DNA of 64,000 bases from Druceiella hillmani. Lineage: Eukaryota; Arthropoda; Insecta; Lepidoptera; Hepialidae. The position numbers and the translations under genes are program-made. Location of the stretch: the NCBI GenBank assembly GCA_039881145.1, contig JAYKKI010000013.1, positions 39,513,501-39,577,500 of the forward strand, given 5' to 3'. The notes below the pieces were generated by a model. It made no database searches. It was not told the DNA's origin and worked only from the letters and a program-made list of their open reading frames with translations. This document shows positions 12,952 through 25,709 of the stretch, one piece after another (position 1 is the stretch's first letter; every line of letters begins with the position of its first letter).

Positions 12952-15900
12952 CTTTTGTCATTTCAGTATATATTAGAGGGTTGAATAACTTTAGTATTGG
13001 TAATAATAAATGGATTAGGTACGTGAATTATATCCGTAAATGACTGACATTTACTGCTGGGGTCAAAAATATGGTAAAAGAATGTCAAAGACTAGACACC
13101 AAAATAAATATTTAACATGTGTTTCGTGGGATATTCATGGACACATATATTGGAGAATATTACTTATTACTACAGTTATTACCCCAATAGTGCACTCTAG
13201 CTAGTTACCAATTTATGGACTTGAACTTCTTTAGAAACGTCAACAACAGGAGAAAGCTTTCTTTTTGAATGACTATACCCGCTTGTTCATTGTAAGAATA
13301 AATAGATCAAAATTATTGGAGCGATAACGGAAAATTATTCAACACGGCTTTATTAGTCAAATTTGGTGCATCCAATTTTTGTTTATTTAGGCTATTAAAT
13401 AATAATACGCTTGAAAAAACTTTCTTGAAAACAAGTGAGTTTCTATTTAGATATTGTATGTCTTTGCCAAATATAGATATAATTGGGTAGTCGTCAATTG
13501 TATTGTATATATGACTTATGATTAGTTAGAAAAACTAGATATACTTATATACTTTTTTCTTTGGAAAGGGTCATTATTTATTAGCAAAATTAGTATTTAT
13601 TTTCGGTTTGAATAATGAGCAGGTAAAGGTACAAGTTTCTGTATTTGGTTAAAATTTATTTTGTTGTGATTATATTATAATTAGAATTAATGAATAATTT
13701 ATAAAATCATATTAGAATCCCGTAAAGAAGTAACGTCGTGGCCACTAATAATTAATTTTCAGGAAAGAACCTCACCGACATAAGATATGCATATAACGAT
13801 TAAAAGAGAAATCTACTTCTACTTTAAGGTTTTCCCCTATTTCAGTTTTACATAACATACAATCAGTCTTAAGGGTATGTAAATATTAAATAACCTCGCA
13901 AACCCATAATCGATTTAATCAAATTCCAAAGAAGGGCTCATCCTTGTATAATTCGAAATGAGCTTAAATTTTATCATGCTTACCATTCTAATTTCATATT
14001 TATGTGACCTATACCAAGAATTAACAAAAATTCATTTAAAATAAAACTTTTTCTCATAGAAAATATTATTTGTGTTTAAGTTGCATTTGTTACGACGTAA
14101 AATAACATAAACAGTGTTTTTTTTACAAGTGCACTTTTAGGTAGTTACCAATAAATTTGAAAAAATAAGGAGATGCACATAAAGCTATATAATTTAAGTG
14201 CGTTCGGTCCAAGTTTTATAGAAAAAGAGAATTTAATTAATACTTATAATAATAAGTCAATGAAGGAAACGAATAGTTTATATCAAAGCAATATGAAGTA
14301 CCATTGTATTTCCATTGTTTACCTTAAATATAATCAGTTAACCGCAAAATGTTATTATATATTTAGACTACTTTTTTCCAAGTTGTGCAAATTATAATAC
14401 ATTTCGTAAAAAACTTCAGTCATCGTGTCACAAAATAGGGAAAACGGAAAAAAATGTTCCCCGTTCGCTAACTTAACACGACATTTATACTCTTAAATAA
14501 ATATGAGTCGAAAGGTCGAAAAGATATTTCATTCATAAAAATGCGTAGGAAGAACACAAAGTAAATCGCCAAATGTTGCCCAGATAATTTGATATGGAGA
14601 GTTTTCTTCCTTATTTTAGCGATTCCATTACTACGCTCTTTTATATTGATATATTAGTTTAAACTTGCGTAGAAATAATACCATTTCATTGAATTTTTAA
14701 TGAAAATTAAGTTATTTTCTACGTGGCCCTGGTGAAAATTAATTTAAACACCAGCTCAATAATTTGGAGGCAAGGTAAAATTAAATATAACCTGACTCAG
14801 CATGTCTAAACAAATTCCGTTTTATTCTTTTACAAGAGATGATAAGGTCACTTTCCTATTTGTCCTTTCTTATTTTCTAATGATATTTTTCTAAATATAT
14901 TACCATACTTTGAAGCAAAGAAGAGAAATCACATCGATAATATATATTTTCCGGTTTTTAAATGAAAAACAATTGGCGGTAGTTTTATTTGAAATGCTCT
15001 TCCATGACCGGATAACGTGAAAAATATCTCCTTTTCGCAAAATCACCAGCTAGAATCAAATTATTTAGGTATTCTCTACTTTTCTTCGGTGTACAATTGC
15101 TCAACCACCAGAGTGTGATTTGTTAGTGACTATAGCGAATAAATTTCTTGAAAATTGTATTCGTTGTGTATTGCAGTGCAAGTAAATTGATTATCTTTAC
15201 TGAAACGTATAGGTATTTAACTGTACTATTTCTCTCACTTTAGATAACTAAGTAAATGAAATTAGAAATAATTTTTAAACTTAAAATGAAATATAGCATG
15301 GATATCAAAAAATACTGAATATTTATCACTGCAGAAAAAGTAATTATCTGTAAACGGTAATCCATATGATAAAAGTATATATATGTCAAATAAAAAGATT
15401 ATCGTTTGTCGTAAAAATTTTAGAAATTGGCAATTACTCAATTTATATTCCATATCGATTACAAGTGATTAATTCTTTGGACTTATTTCGCTGGTCTAAT
15501 ATACATGTAGTTTTATTGAATTGTGTTAATAATATTTTCTTAAAATGCAAATAAGTTTCATTTCCTTGAAACCTTCTTACGTTTTGAGTAATGATTATAG
15601 TTTACATGCAGTTTTATTCTATTTTTCCCATTACAACGAACCAAAAATGAAAGTTAACGATATTAATATGCTACGAATATGCGTACGTATATATGGACAT
15701 AGGTACGTGGGTATGGATATTCCATAGTAGCTCTTAAACTTCCTGGCAATTTTTAATAAAAGATTGCCATTTAAGTTATCTGAAGCCAGGAGATCCATTT
15801 TGGGAACTGAAAACGGAGCTCCTGGTTTCGTAGGGGAAATTTCTAGTAGGTAAAATTAAACATCTTACTATGCTTTCCTTTAACCATATACTTACCTTAT

Positions 15901-16170
15901 TAAAAACATAGGTTAAAAGTTTGAAATAAAATAAAATATAAAAAATAAAACCTGATAAAGAAGATACCAAAAAAGCTTTCAGGACTTTTGCGTATAATAA
16001 ACAATTCAGCTATCTCAAATTAAAAACGATGAAATGAAAATATTTCCCACAGTGATGTTATTTTTTCGGTAACTATAGGTTTGACTAACTGTACTATAAT
16101 AAACTGAAGGTTCTATCTACACAATCCCTTTTTATTATTAATGTTTTAAGTTTACTAGGTTAATTTTGTT
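12951..16170. other. AT-rich DNA, no gene recognised
   Basis: Several 60-75 codon frames (for example 14173-14397, 15366-15554, 15776-15970) carry no recognisable domain and have AT-driven composition (Ile/Lys/Tyr/Asn). A short region near 14470-14650 is related to 44095-44260. Confidence 0.45.
14470..14650. repeat. Dispersed repeat fragment, partner at 44095-44260
   Basis: The motif TTTGATATGGAGAG, then a CTTCC/CATTC stretch, then TTTTAGC-ATTCCATTACTACG is shared in order with 44095-44260. A few hundred bases upstream also match weakly. Unclassified. Confidence 0.4.
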
Positions 16171-16173
16171 TAA

Positions 16174-16209
16174 TACACACACACACACACACACACATAT
16201 ATGTATACA

Positions 16210-16279
<70 letters not shown>
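16174..16279. repeat. Composite (AC)n-(AT)n-(GT)n microsatellite, palindromic
   Basis: A run of about 11 AC units, an AT core of about 60 bp with a few GT interruptions, and a run of about 9 GT units. Because AC and GT are complementary, the whole 106 bp block is an approximate palindrome able to form a cruciform. Confidence 0.95.
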
Positions 16280-18480
16280 AAATGATCAATTATATTCTTA
16301 ACAGAAACGATAATAGCAACTTGTCAATAAATTTGTACTAATAATATTGATTGCATATAACATAAGACAATTTTCCTTTTTTCGAAAAACCGATCTGGCA
16401 TATATTTTTTTAATATTTTTTTTAAAAAATCTACAAGGATTTCCCTTGACGATATATCACGCAAAATGAAAGAAAAAAGTAGAAATTGTATTTCTCCATT
16501 CCATGATAAAATACAGCGATTTTTCTTTTCAATTTTCCTCTAGGGTCCAAACTTTTATGAGCGCGTAACTTTTCCACGCTTTAATTATATTTGTTTTGTG
16601 TCCTTTCGAACTTTCTTACAGCTTAATCTTTTGGAATTATTACATTAAAGTAATTAAATTATTTGAAATGTATAGGGCGCCTTGCATACAAATGTATATG
16701 GGCGTTCAGAAATTTAATACGTTCTACATTGGGTCTATTAAATGCAACTTTCAATTAATAAATGTAATATTTTTTTCTGTATTTTAAAAATGTTATTCCT
16801 TTTTCCTGTTACGGGTTCATACAGTTTTCACCCTCTTCAGATGAAGCACTGAAAATAATGAGTTTAAGAAGAAATTCTTAGTCCATTTCGACTTTTGACT
16901 TTATATAGCCTAATTTGAAAATAATTTTGTTATTATAAGTATAAATTTAGCGTCAAATATAATCTGTTTCAAACCATTTTATATAACAGGCAAGAAAATG
17001 TATCAGTAACGTTATTTACTCAATTTTGTATAGTAATTCGAGGTACTCTGTATCTTACGACGCCATTTTTCCAAAATTCTTGTGAGTTGAATATTCAGAT
17101 ATAATTTCAACCTTTGCTGTGACTTGACCATTGTTATGTCCAAAGCAAAAAAATTTTATATATTGTTGCAATTTAAATATAATTACATTGCGGATTATTT
17201 TTTATCTATAATTACAAAAATATTATTCGAGTTTGGTTGTTTTCTAAGTAGATCATAAAATATATTTGGTTTATTGATACTTATAAACAGTAGAATTCAT
17301 TTTTCAAAAGTAGGTTGAGAATAATATGTACTTTATGACCTGTGTTAACTCAGTTAATAAAACGCGTGTATATCCATTCGTATAAAGAGGATATTTTATT
17401 AAAATGGTGAAGGTATGATGATATAATTGAAGATAAATACCAAAAAAAGTATGTTGAAATGTTTATATATGCCAATATATCATCAAAAGCTCATATTTTG
17501 CTACAATTGCCGTCTGACAATAGACATTTCTGGCTGTTAAAAATATTAAAACTACTCACTGGGAAACATTCTAGTGGGTCATAGCTAACAAACTTATAAA
17601 TACTATATATTTTTAACAATTAAATATGTAGGAAAAGCAGTGGGGATTACTTGCAAAACCTAATTCATGCATCAATTGTGGAGTAAGTGCCATACAAACT
17701 TGGGAACAATATTATCACAACCGATTTTAGACACTCCTTGGTATGAACTGTAAATCAAATTTGCTTTGTTCGTACAGAATTAGATACAGGCTGAGTATTA
17801 TCATGCTGCTTTCATTTTACTTCCAATATCATCGAAACTAACCAACCATGCACTGCCACCAAACACTGGCTATCGAGCGGTTCACTCGCTCATATTCAGA
17901 GCGTTCTCTTTGCCCTCAAGCATATTGTGGTATCCTCAGTCAAGGTCACTTCCCAACTACTGAGTTCTTGGGTTTTCCGGTAATAAGGATTCCTGCTCAT
18001 TGAACCACACCTGCACATATATCTCAATAAATACCTAAAGACAAAAAGAAAAGGGATAGAGGTTGGCGAAAAGTCGAAAGAAAATAAATATTTTCTTAGC
18101 AGATAGATATGACAATTTTTTTGTGATCGTAGTAACTTTTTCTTTACGCCATAAACTTATAAAATTATGCAATTCATTTACTAAATATTCTGAAACAGAT
18201 AAATATAATTAAGTAGTAAAAATCTTGATTAAATCTTTGCCTGCATAAGTTTTTTAATAATATTTTACTTTGTTCTAACAATTATTTTATTGTGATGGTA
18301 TTTAATTAAGGAAATATAGTCATACAAGAGCCACTTATTACAATTGAAATACTCATCGTTACAATTTAAAAAGTATTTCATCTAATAATTATTATTAGGA
18401 TATGAAAATTAAAAAAAATGTTTCCAAAAAAATTCGAATAGAAAAATAAATTAAAACAAAGAGGGAAGAAGAATTCATAT
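16280..18480. other. AT-rich DNA with one GC-richer patch (17820-18010)
   Basis: The patch at 17820-18010 has clearly higher GC. It may be a decayed coding relic of a retroelement, but I could not align it with confidence to any family. The rest is featureless AT-rich DNA. Confidence 0.4.
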
Positions 18481-18549
18481 ATTCTTCTTACGTATACAAT
18501 TCTTACGTGTACATACTTATATATATATATATATATATCTATACATATG

Positions 18550-18583
<34 letters not shown>

Positions 18584-18660
18584 ACCTTAAAATAACTATT
18601 AAAATACCTCTTACTACATCAAAGAATATTATTTTCTGTTTTATTCGCTTAGAATTATTA
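18480..18660. repeat. TA-rich microsatellite
   Basis: An interrupted TA run at about 18519-18582 with GTATG interruptions. The translated frame through it (Ile-Tyr repeats) is not a gene. Confidence 0.9.
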
Positions 18661-18790
18661 TAATTATGCCGCTTCCCCGTGGATAAATAAACGCCTCCGG
18701 TCCCTTCGCCGAAGTCGGCGGTATAACGGCGAAAATACTCATCATGATCATGAAACAAATAAGCAGGTATTTCACTACCTAGCATCGTTA
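18660..18790. repeat. GC-rich patch, unclassified
   Basis: About 130 bp with strong GC contrast (TGCCGCTTCCCCGTGG, CGCCTCCGGTCCCTTCGCC, CGGCGGTATAACGGCG). On the minus strand it is open for about 45 codons beginning at 18785 (MLGSEIPAYLF), then runs into the TA repeat. It may be a fragment of a transposon or a captured exon. I recognise no domain. Confidence 0.35.
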
Positions 18791-20690
18791 TAGTAGTATT
18801 ACTTGACTTTTATTACACTTTTAATCACCTCTCTGCTCGTATGAATTTTATTGGTTTAATATACCTAATGTACGAGTAAGTTATGATCTATAACAAAGTA
18901 TGGGCTTTCTGACACTGGAATCATTATTCAGATCAGATTTGTAGTTTCAGAAGTGCCAACTAACAAATAAAGAAACAAACTTTACTCCTTCACATATTAG
19001 TATACATAACAACAATAGTATTATTCAAAACGCTTTCCGCTGTTACCCATCGATAAACAAAATTAAATTTATATAATGTCTCCATTTTCATTATACAGAG
19101 TTGTGTTCTATATTATACAAGAGTATTGAAGCAAGTCGATGTACGAGTATAATAGCTACGTATAATATGTGTAAATAGGTTAATACGAAACCGAGAGCAA
19201 TACACTGCGGAAAAGTAGAGTGGAGTCGTCGGAGAACCGCATGAATAAGTGCATTTTTAAAGAGCATGTTACATGGATCAGCAAACAAAATATTTCCATT
19301 TCGTGTATACATTTTACAAAGAGGATATAAATTGGATTTTCTGTTAGGTATCAAATTATAATAATTCGTATTTATTTGAAATATTACATATGCATGTTTT
19401 TAAAAAAAATACAATATTTAAGCTATAAATCTGTCTACTTTCCGCTTGCATCCACAATTCAAAATATAATTTGTACCCAAAAATATAGAATATAATACCT
19501 TTGAAGTATATTTTAGGACGATAGAAGACTAATCGTTTAGCAATGTGATGGTACGATCTAATAATGCGTAAGTATTGTGTAACTTCATTATGTTGCTTTA
19601 TACTTCAGACACGTAAAAGACCAAAATTTTTTAATTTTGGATTCTCTAAATATCCTAAATGAGGTCTTTTATATATAGTTATTTAAGCTTACTAGTGAAG
19701 AAGGTCCTCTCTTCTTCACTAGTAAGCTTAAATAAAATATCAATTATTGATTAAGGAAATTCAAGAAATCTCTGGGTTAGAAAGTATACACTGATTTATA
19801 TTCAAAAATTTTCGAAGGGTTTATCCTGCAAAGTGTAAACACAATGCATCCCTATTTTTTAAACGGATAAACTTGCACTTAAGCCATAATTTTTTTTTAA
19901 TTCAGTGTCATCGGCTAGATATAAGTAATTCACTTACTCAATCAACAGATATGAACATGAATACAATTTAGTTTGGCTTAAAATTTTGGTCACTAGGGAA
20001 TGATGTATCGTTTTTACATTTCACGTAACTCTCTAATAATATTGTAAAACGTTACTTCATGAGCACTTGAATAATAAATAAAGAGTGGTGCAGAAATTAC
20101 AAAAAGAGTTTAATTTTTGTATTATATTATAGTTTCCTGCTTAGAGCAAGTCCAGAAAAAAAGACAAACAAAGTTTTACATTTTTCTTTTAATTACGGTT
20201 TAAGAACAATATTTCAGAGGTATATCATGGTTAGTTTTGTCTATACATATAATAAAATTGTAATAGTGAATTCTGTACATGGAAAATATTTTAAAAAGGG
20301 TGATTGATTTATAGCGTACAGAATGATAATTGAAGCCGGAAAACTTTCTTTTATAATTTTGTCCGAATATTTTTTGTGCGTTACTCATGCAAAATCTATT
20401 AGACGGAATTTAATGAAATTTAGTATGGTGTTAATTTATAACCTAGATCAATATGCAAGGGAGAAACAAATTTGTATTATTCCGAATTTCAAATGAGTGA
20501 AACCGTGGGGTACAGATAGTTTAAAATAAACCGTTGTTGGTGAAATGTAAAGAATCGATTCGTGGAGTAGATATATTTATTATTATTATATAATAATTTA
20601 TTGACTATTTTATAATAATAAAATAGACATAAAATATATAAATTGTTGTATATAGTTTCTATTTATTAAGTTTTTATGAGTTATTTTTTA
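18791..20690. other. AT-rich DNA with a perfect hairpin
   Basis: No gene recognised. The notable element is the perfect 24-bp hairpin at 19680-19734. A smaller hairpin (CCAAAATT-TTTT-AATTTTGG) sits at 19621-19640. Confidence 0.5.
19680..19734. repeat. Perfect 24-bp-stem hairpin
   Basis: TATTTAAGCTTACTAGTGAAGAAG (19680-19703, shown in part by TTACTAGTGAAGAAG) is followed by the 7-nt loop GTCCTCT and then its exact complement to 19734. No mismatch is seen. It could be a recent inverted microduplication, a tiny fold-back element, or a short hairpin RNA source. Confidence 0.9.
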
Positions 20691-20699
20691 TGTTTTATA

Positions 20700-21070
20700 T
20701 TTTAAATACGAATAAATTCCCGTCATATCGTCTATTCTTTTGCTGGGATAAAGAGTACTCCCCACGCTTATCGATTCTGTGTAGCACAAACTGATTCACT
20801 TCAAGTCTTACATATATTCTCTTCCCAAGTTTCAATTTAAAGCCTGTTTGGGGATATGGGGAGATTTTCTTATGTGCATGTGGATAATACTGTTCCATTT
20901 GCAGCGTTTCATTTGGTACTCAATCCAAACACCCCTCTATCTTTCCAGAATGTCTTCGTAAGACATCATATTGGGCCAAGATATTCGAAGAATACGTCTA
21001 AGGCAGCAAGTGATGAAGATTTGGCTCAGTTTTTGTTGCTTTTCACGTGTTGTGGTCACATAGCAGTACG
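20700..21070 (-). pseudogene. Non-LTR retrotransposon relic (C-terminal part of ORF2)
   Basis: On the minus strand a frame near 21010-20945 reads LRRILRISWPNMMSYEDILE. It matches the conserved C-terminal signature of CR1/RTE-type endonuclease-reverse transcriptase proteins (RxLRKILxIxWPxxISNxEL). After a frameshift the next frame (about 20920-20840) reads KRCKWNSIIHMHIRKSPHIP then KQALN, corresponding to the RRWxWIGHxLRKPxxxxxxQAL segment that follows in the same families. Order and spacing fit. The reverse-transcriptase core is not present nearby, so this is a truncated, frameshifted 3' remnant. The family is only loosely placed. Confidence 0.7.
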
Positions 21071-24000
21071 GTTTTGATGTTGTAACAGAATATTTTGATA
21101 TGCACCTTCCGTGTCTATTTCGGCGACAGTCACATGAGGTAGAGTTGCGCAAAATTAGATGATAAATTAATGTTATGTATGAATAATGTATGGCTACATT
21201 GTTTATCAAATAATTTCTTCAAAAGAATTTTCATAAAAACCGTTAAAATTTTTGTCCTTATCATCTATCTTTAAAAGCGATAGCAAAAAATGTTGAAAAT
21301 CTTGGTAAGTTAAAATGAAAATTAGCAAAATGAAAATTATGGTCAGTTTATTATAATACAAGTATTATATTTTATTACTGTACGTACAAAATATTTATAA
21401 TTTTTCCCATCGTAACATAACGCGCAGGACTACAAAATAAATATTATTCAATTTAATTTGAGTATTGTGGAAGTATGCAATGTTCTATTAAGTTTACCAG
21501 TTCCTGTTTCACTATCGATTGCAGATAAGTGCCGCTTAAATTTCGCAGCGCGACTGCTTTGTAACTCCCAGCAGCCGCATTATGATGTGCCAATACTTTC
21601 AACGATGTACCAATATTTTTTGCCTTTGGTTCATTACACCCTCATCGTTCACACACTTTCTACATGTCCACAAGTACTATGCAAGTGAATTTAATTAGAT
21701 TAAGCTAATATATTATACTGTCTACATTTGATTCAACAACATATTTAAGGCACTAGATTTGTTATTTACTCTGCAAATTTTTTTAAACTGAAATTTCATA
21801 GGTATTTTTTGTCTAGTGAACACAACGGAGATACATTATGTACTTCTCGGAGGTATGCGCTGCGTTATCGGTTAGGGCGAGGACCTCGAATTTGACCATA
21901 GGGGTTATTTTATGAATAATTAATTTTTATTATAAGTTTAAAAAAAATGGCCTTTTAAAAACAGTTTTATAATTTCTGAAAAGATTTATTATGATTTAAA
22001 TTTGGTTTTGAAGAATGACATGCCTCTCTGTTGGCCTGCACGTATGTACGTATGAGTGTAAATACGATGAGGATAACCTACTAGTCATAATTTATGACCA
22101 ATTTTAATAATACATTTATCGAATAGTTATTTGTCATCATAAAATCCTAATTATTTTCTAAAAGATTTTCCAAATAGTTTAATTGTTATTAAACAATTTC
22201 TGCAAAAATTCTTCTTCTGTTCGCGGCGACCGTTTTTGGCTCCCACTTTGTGCGGACCTCTTTGTCTCTTCTCTCTGCTCTTTGAAATTTTAAAATTTTA
22301 TTTATTTTATACTTTTAAAATTTTTTTATTACATATATATTATTAAATACGCACGACCAAAGGTGCAATTGATTACTATCATGATATTTTGCTTTGATTT
22401 CTGATCGACTGTCAATTATAATTAATTAAAAAATATATGGCTTTTTCCATAATAACATATTTTCAACAAAACAACAAAAACGCAGTCTTTGAACATTTAG
22501 TTTTAAGAAAGACCTTCAATATTTTATCGTATTTTCATGTAGCAAATTTTAGCACGTAAATTTTTAGTTGTAACTGAGTATTGCCAAATGTATTAGTCGT
22601 ATTTTATGTCCCGAATTTGATATCAAGTACAACTTACACATTTGACAATACTCTTTTTTTCAATTACCGACATATCCTCATGTATATTTGAATAATCTAT
22701 GTGACATATCCTTATGTATAAATGAAAATAACTTTGACAAAAAAAAACATCAAATTATAACTACTTTGACTTACATTCCGCCCCGTATAAAATTATGTAT
22801 CATTAAAAATTCTTAGTGTATATTACCTACTGACTGCAGGTATACATTACTAGAAATTTTTTTATAGAGTGTATATTGACTGCTCCGTTTGATGATAGTG
22901 TAATTGTATTTATTTGAAATTTTATTAAACTCCGTTAGGAAACTTAAACGTCAAAGAAAAAAACATGTAAAGGAACAAGCAGCCAAAAATTTACTTTTAT
23001 TATATTAGTAAACTGAACTTTCCATAGTTTATCTTTTAATATACATCTATATAAATGTTTTGCTGAAATCCATTGAATCGTTAAAGCGTGAAAAAATGGC
23101 AACAAAATATATAGATAAAGCATGACTTTGATTATATATATAATATTTCCATTATCATTGTTTCAGTTAATTGAAAGTATTTCTAAGTAGAATGAATATA
23201 TTTTCTTGATTCCTGTACTCTTTTACTTAAATTTACTGCATTTTTTTTCTATGCATGTTATTTTGATTTCTTTATATTTTCTCAGTTACAGTAAACAAAA
23301 AGCAGGGAGTTTAACAAATGTTTTTCAAATGAATAATTTAAAAATTATTTCTATTGAACATTTTATGGAATGACCTCTCGCGTGCACTTTTCTTTTGCAG
23401 CTACAAATTTATTTTATTTGCAACACAACTAACAAATGCCGAAATATTGCAAGTAACAAATTCCATTTCAACTAATATCAAAGTAATTAGTAATTTAGAT
23501 TGATCGTATTCCAATGCATTAAGTTGCATAACGCGGGAAACAATTGTGCAAAATCGTATAGTTCAAGAAAATTTACGTACTTGAAGTATAAATGACTCCG
23601 TCTTTTAAGTTTCAAAATAAATAATCATATTGCAATTTTATCGAAATCTCTTTGGCCGTTCTAGCATGATACGCTGACAAATAAATGGACTCACAGAAAA
23701 AACAGATATAGATACTAAAATTCCAAGATATATTATTTTTTTATGTTCCTTAAACCAGCTTCACGTAAATATTTTTAGTACGCAGACTCAATACTTTTAT
23801 AATTTTGTTACATGTGTAGATACGGATGAAGAAATTGGCACATTCTGAATTTATATTATTTCATTTTTCAAAATAAAACATAAACTCTATTGTTGAAACC
23901 CAGGGGCTAGATAACTCACTACCCGTAAAAGCAGAAGTCCCTTTGAAAAGGCAAATTAGTGTAAAGAAGCTTTAAGTTGAGGTGATATGTGACACTATCA

Positions 24001-25600
24001 TCTTATACTATTCGGAATTTGCGCAGAGGAGAATAAATTCTCTTTTGTGATATTTTAATAAAGTAAATGTTTGAAGAAACTTTATTAAAACATAGTAGTA
24101 ATGACAAAGTAAACGTTATATATTATTTTATTCAAGTCATTCAAATTGCATGAAGTCCATCAGCATATCTGTGCTTACGTACGATTGTCAACAATAGTGA
24201 AAAAAAGGAAGTTTTTTACTTGTTTATTGTAGTTTTGTGAAAGCCTACGTTTATGCTAGCAATGTCTATTGGCGAATACATAGAATTAGAATTGTTAGAA
24301 ATTTTACATCTTTGCAAATTTTTCTCTTTTGCAATTTCAATTAATATTTCCTAAATTTTTCATCACAACAATTTTTACAATATATTTTCCCTTAATTATT
24401 TAAGTGTATTGCTTAATAATACTATTCGCAATTAAATAATCCACAATGCATAATTCTTTATTAACACGTTTGAAAAAAATAATTGGAAAGTGTGGAAAAA
24501 GTAATAAAACTGTGACAATAACAGAACCAAAATTAACATTACTCTTTTGAGTGTATTTCCACAATTAACAGTTCCGTATCACTAACCGTTCTCCATAACT
24601 ACAATTAAAACAAAAAAAAATGAGAGAAATTGTTCCCACCATTTTCTTTGCTGTCGAGCATTACATGCTTTCGAAATTCGGTAAAAATAATTTTGTTAAA
24701 CACGTTTAATTTATTTGTGCTAAAAATGTATGATGAATATATGTTTATTATACAAAGTATATAAGATAAAATGGTTTGATTAACTCGTCTCTTACTAACT
24801 TTATTGCATTTGATAAATTAAACTATGAATATATAATAACGTTACTTAAACATGATAAAAGAATATAAAGGCGACACAAATTATCAGTCAGAAAACTAAA
24901 TTGCTTAGATTTTTCGTTAACCATATTAGTCATGTTCTTATGAAAATTTATTATTAATGAAGGAAGTGATATAGACAAGTATTTGTCATTTAAGTCAACC
25001 AAAAAGGCATGCTTGATTTGGCACTGTGATTTGCGAAAAAAAACCATTCACGAACCAGAAGTAGAAACAAAATATAGCGCGATATAACTGAGTTCTAATA
25101 TAATAGAAGCTTATTTAATAAAAACATTAAATTTTATTATTTAAATACCTAGAGCGCTCTCGTCTAGCAAAAAGTCGTCCATATAGAGATGGGAAATTTT
25201 TGTAATAGGCATAAATTAATAAACCCACAATAAACCACAAATAAACCCACGCCATTTGAGAAAAAGTAAATATTAGCTAGTTAATTTTTGACATTTTCTT
25301 TTAATAACTAAAATATAGAACAAAATATACTATTTTTCAAATAAATATTTAACAAAATGAAACGACGTTTTTATGAGAGGCACGAATATTAATGCGAGCA
25401 TAGATGGAAATATAGTTTAGGGAGTTTTCCTTTTATCTAATAAATGGTGGAACAATATTTTTTTCAAAAAAAGTTACAGAAAGTGTTGCAAAAGTTTTTT
25501 TAGCAATGTATAATTTATATACTTTGGCTTGAAATAAATCTTGATGATTTTTTACCATTTTAACTACTGTTATTTTAAATGATCCGAGTTAATTTTTTTC
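21071..25600. other. AT-rich DNA, no gene recognised
   Basis: A 76-codon plus-strand frame at 21458-21688 has more balanced composition than its neighbours (it includes LSLPVPVSLSIADKCRLNFA) but no domain I can name. It could be a relic or an unassigned exon. A short direct repeat of a GACATATCCTCATGTATA-like unit lies at 22668-22728. Elsewhere nothing is supported. Confidence 0.4.
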
Positions 25601-25670
25601 GTCCATGAATTTAACCTATACTTCATATTCATACATTTTACGTCAAGTCTTATCCCGGGCAACCATTAGT

Positions 25671-25675
<5 letters not shown>

Positions 25676-25703
<28 letters not shown>
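25676..25703. repeat. (TA)n microsatellite
   Basis: About 13 AT units. Confidence 0.9.

Positions 25704-25709
<6 letters not shown>

Noticed and set aside
18378..18785. 135-codon frame through the TA array
   Set aside because: Ile/Tyr repeats come from the microsatellite. Only the first 45 codons are non-repetitive, and they match nothing known.
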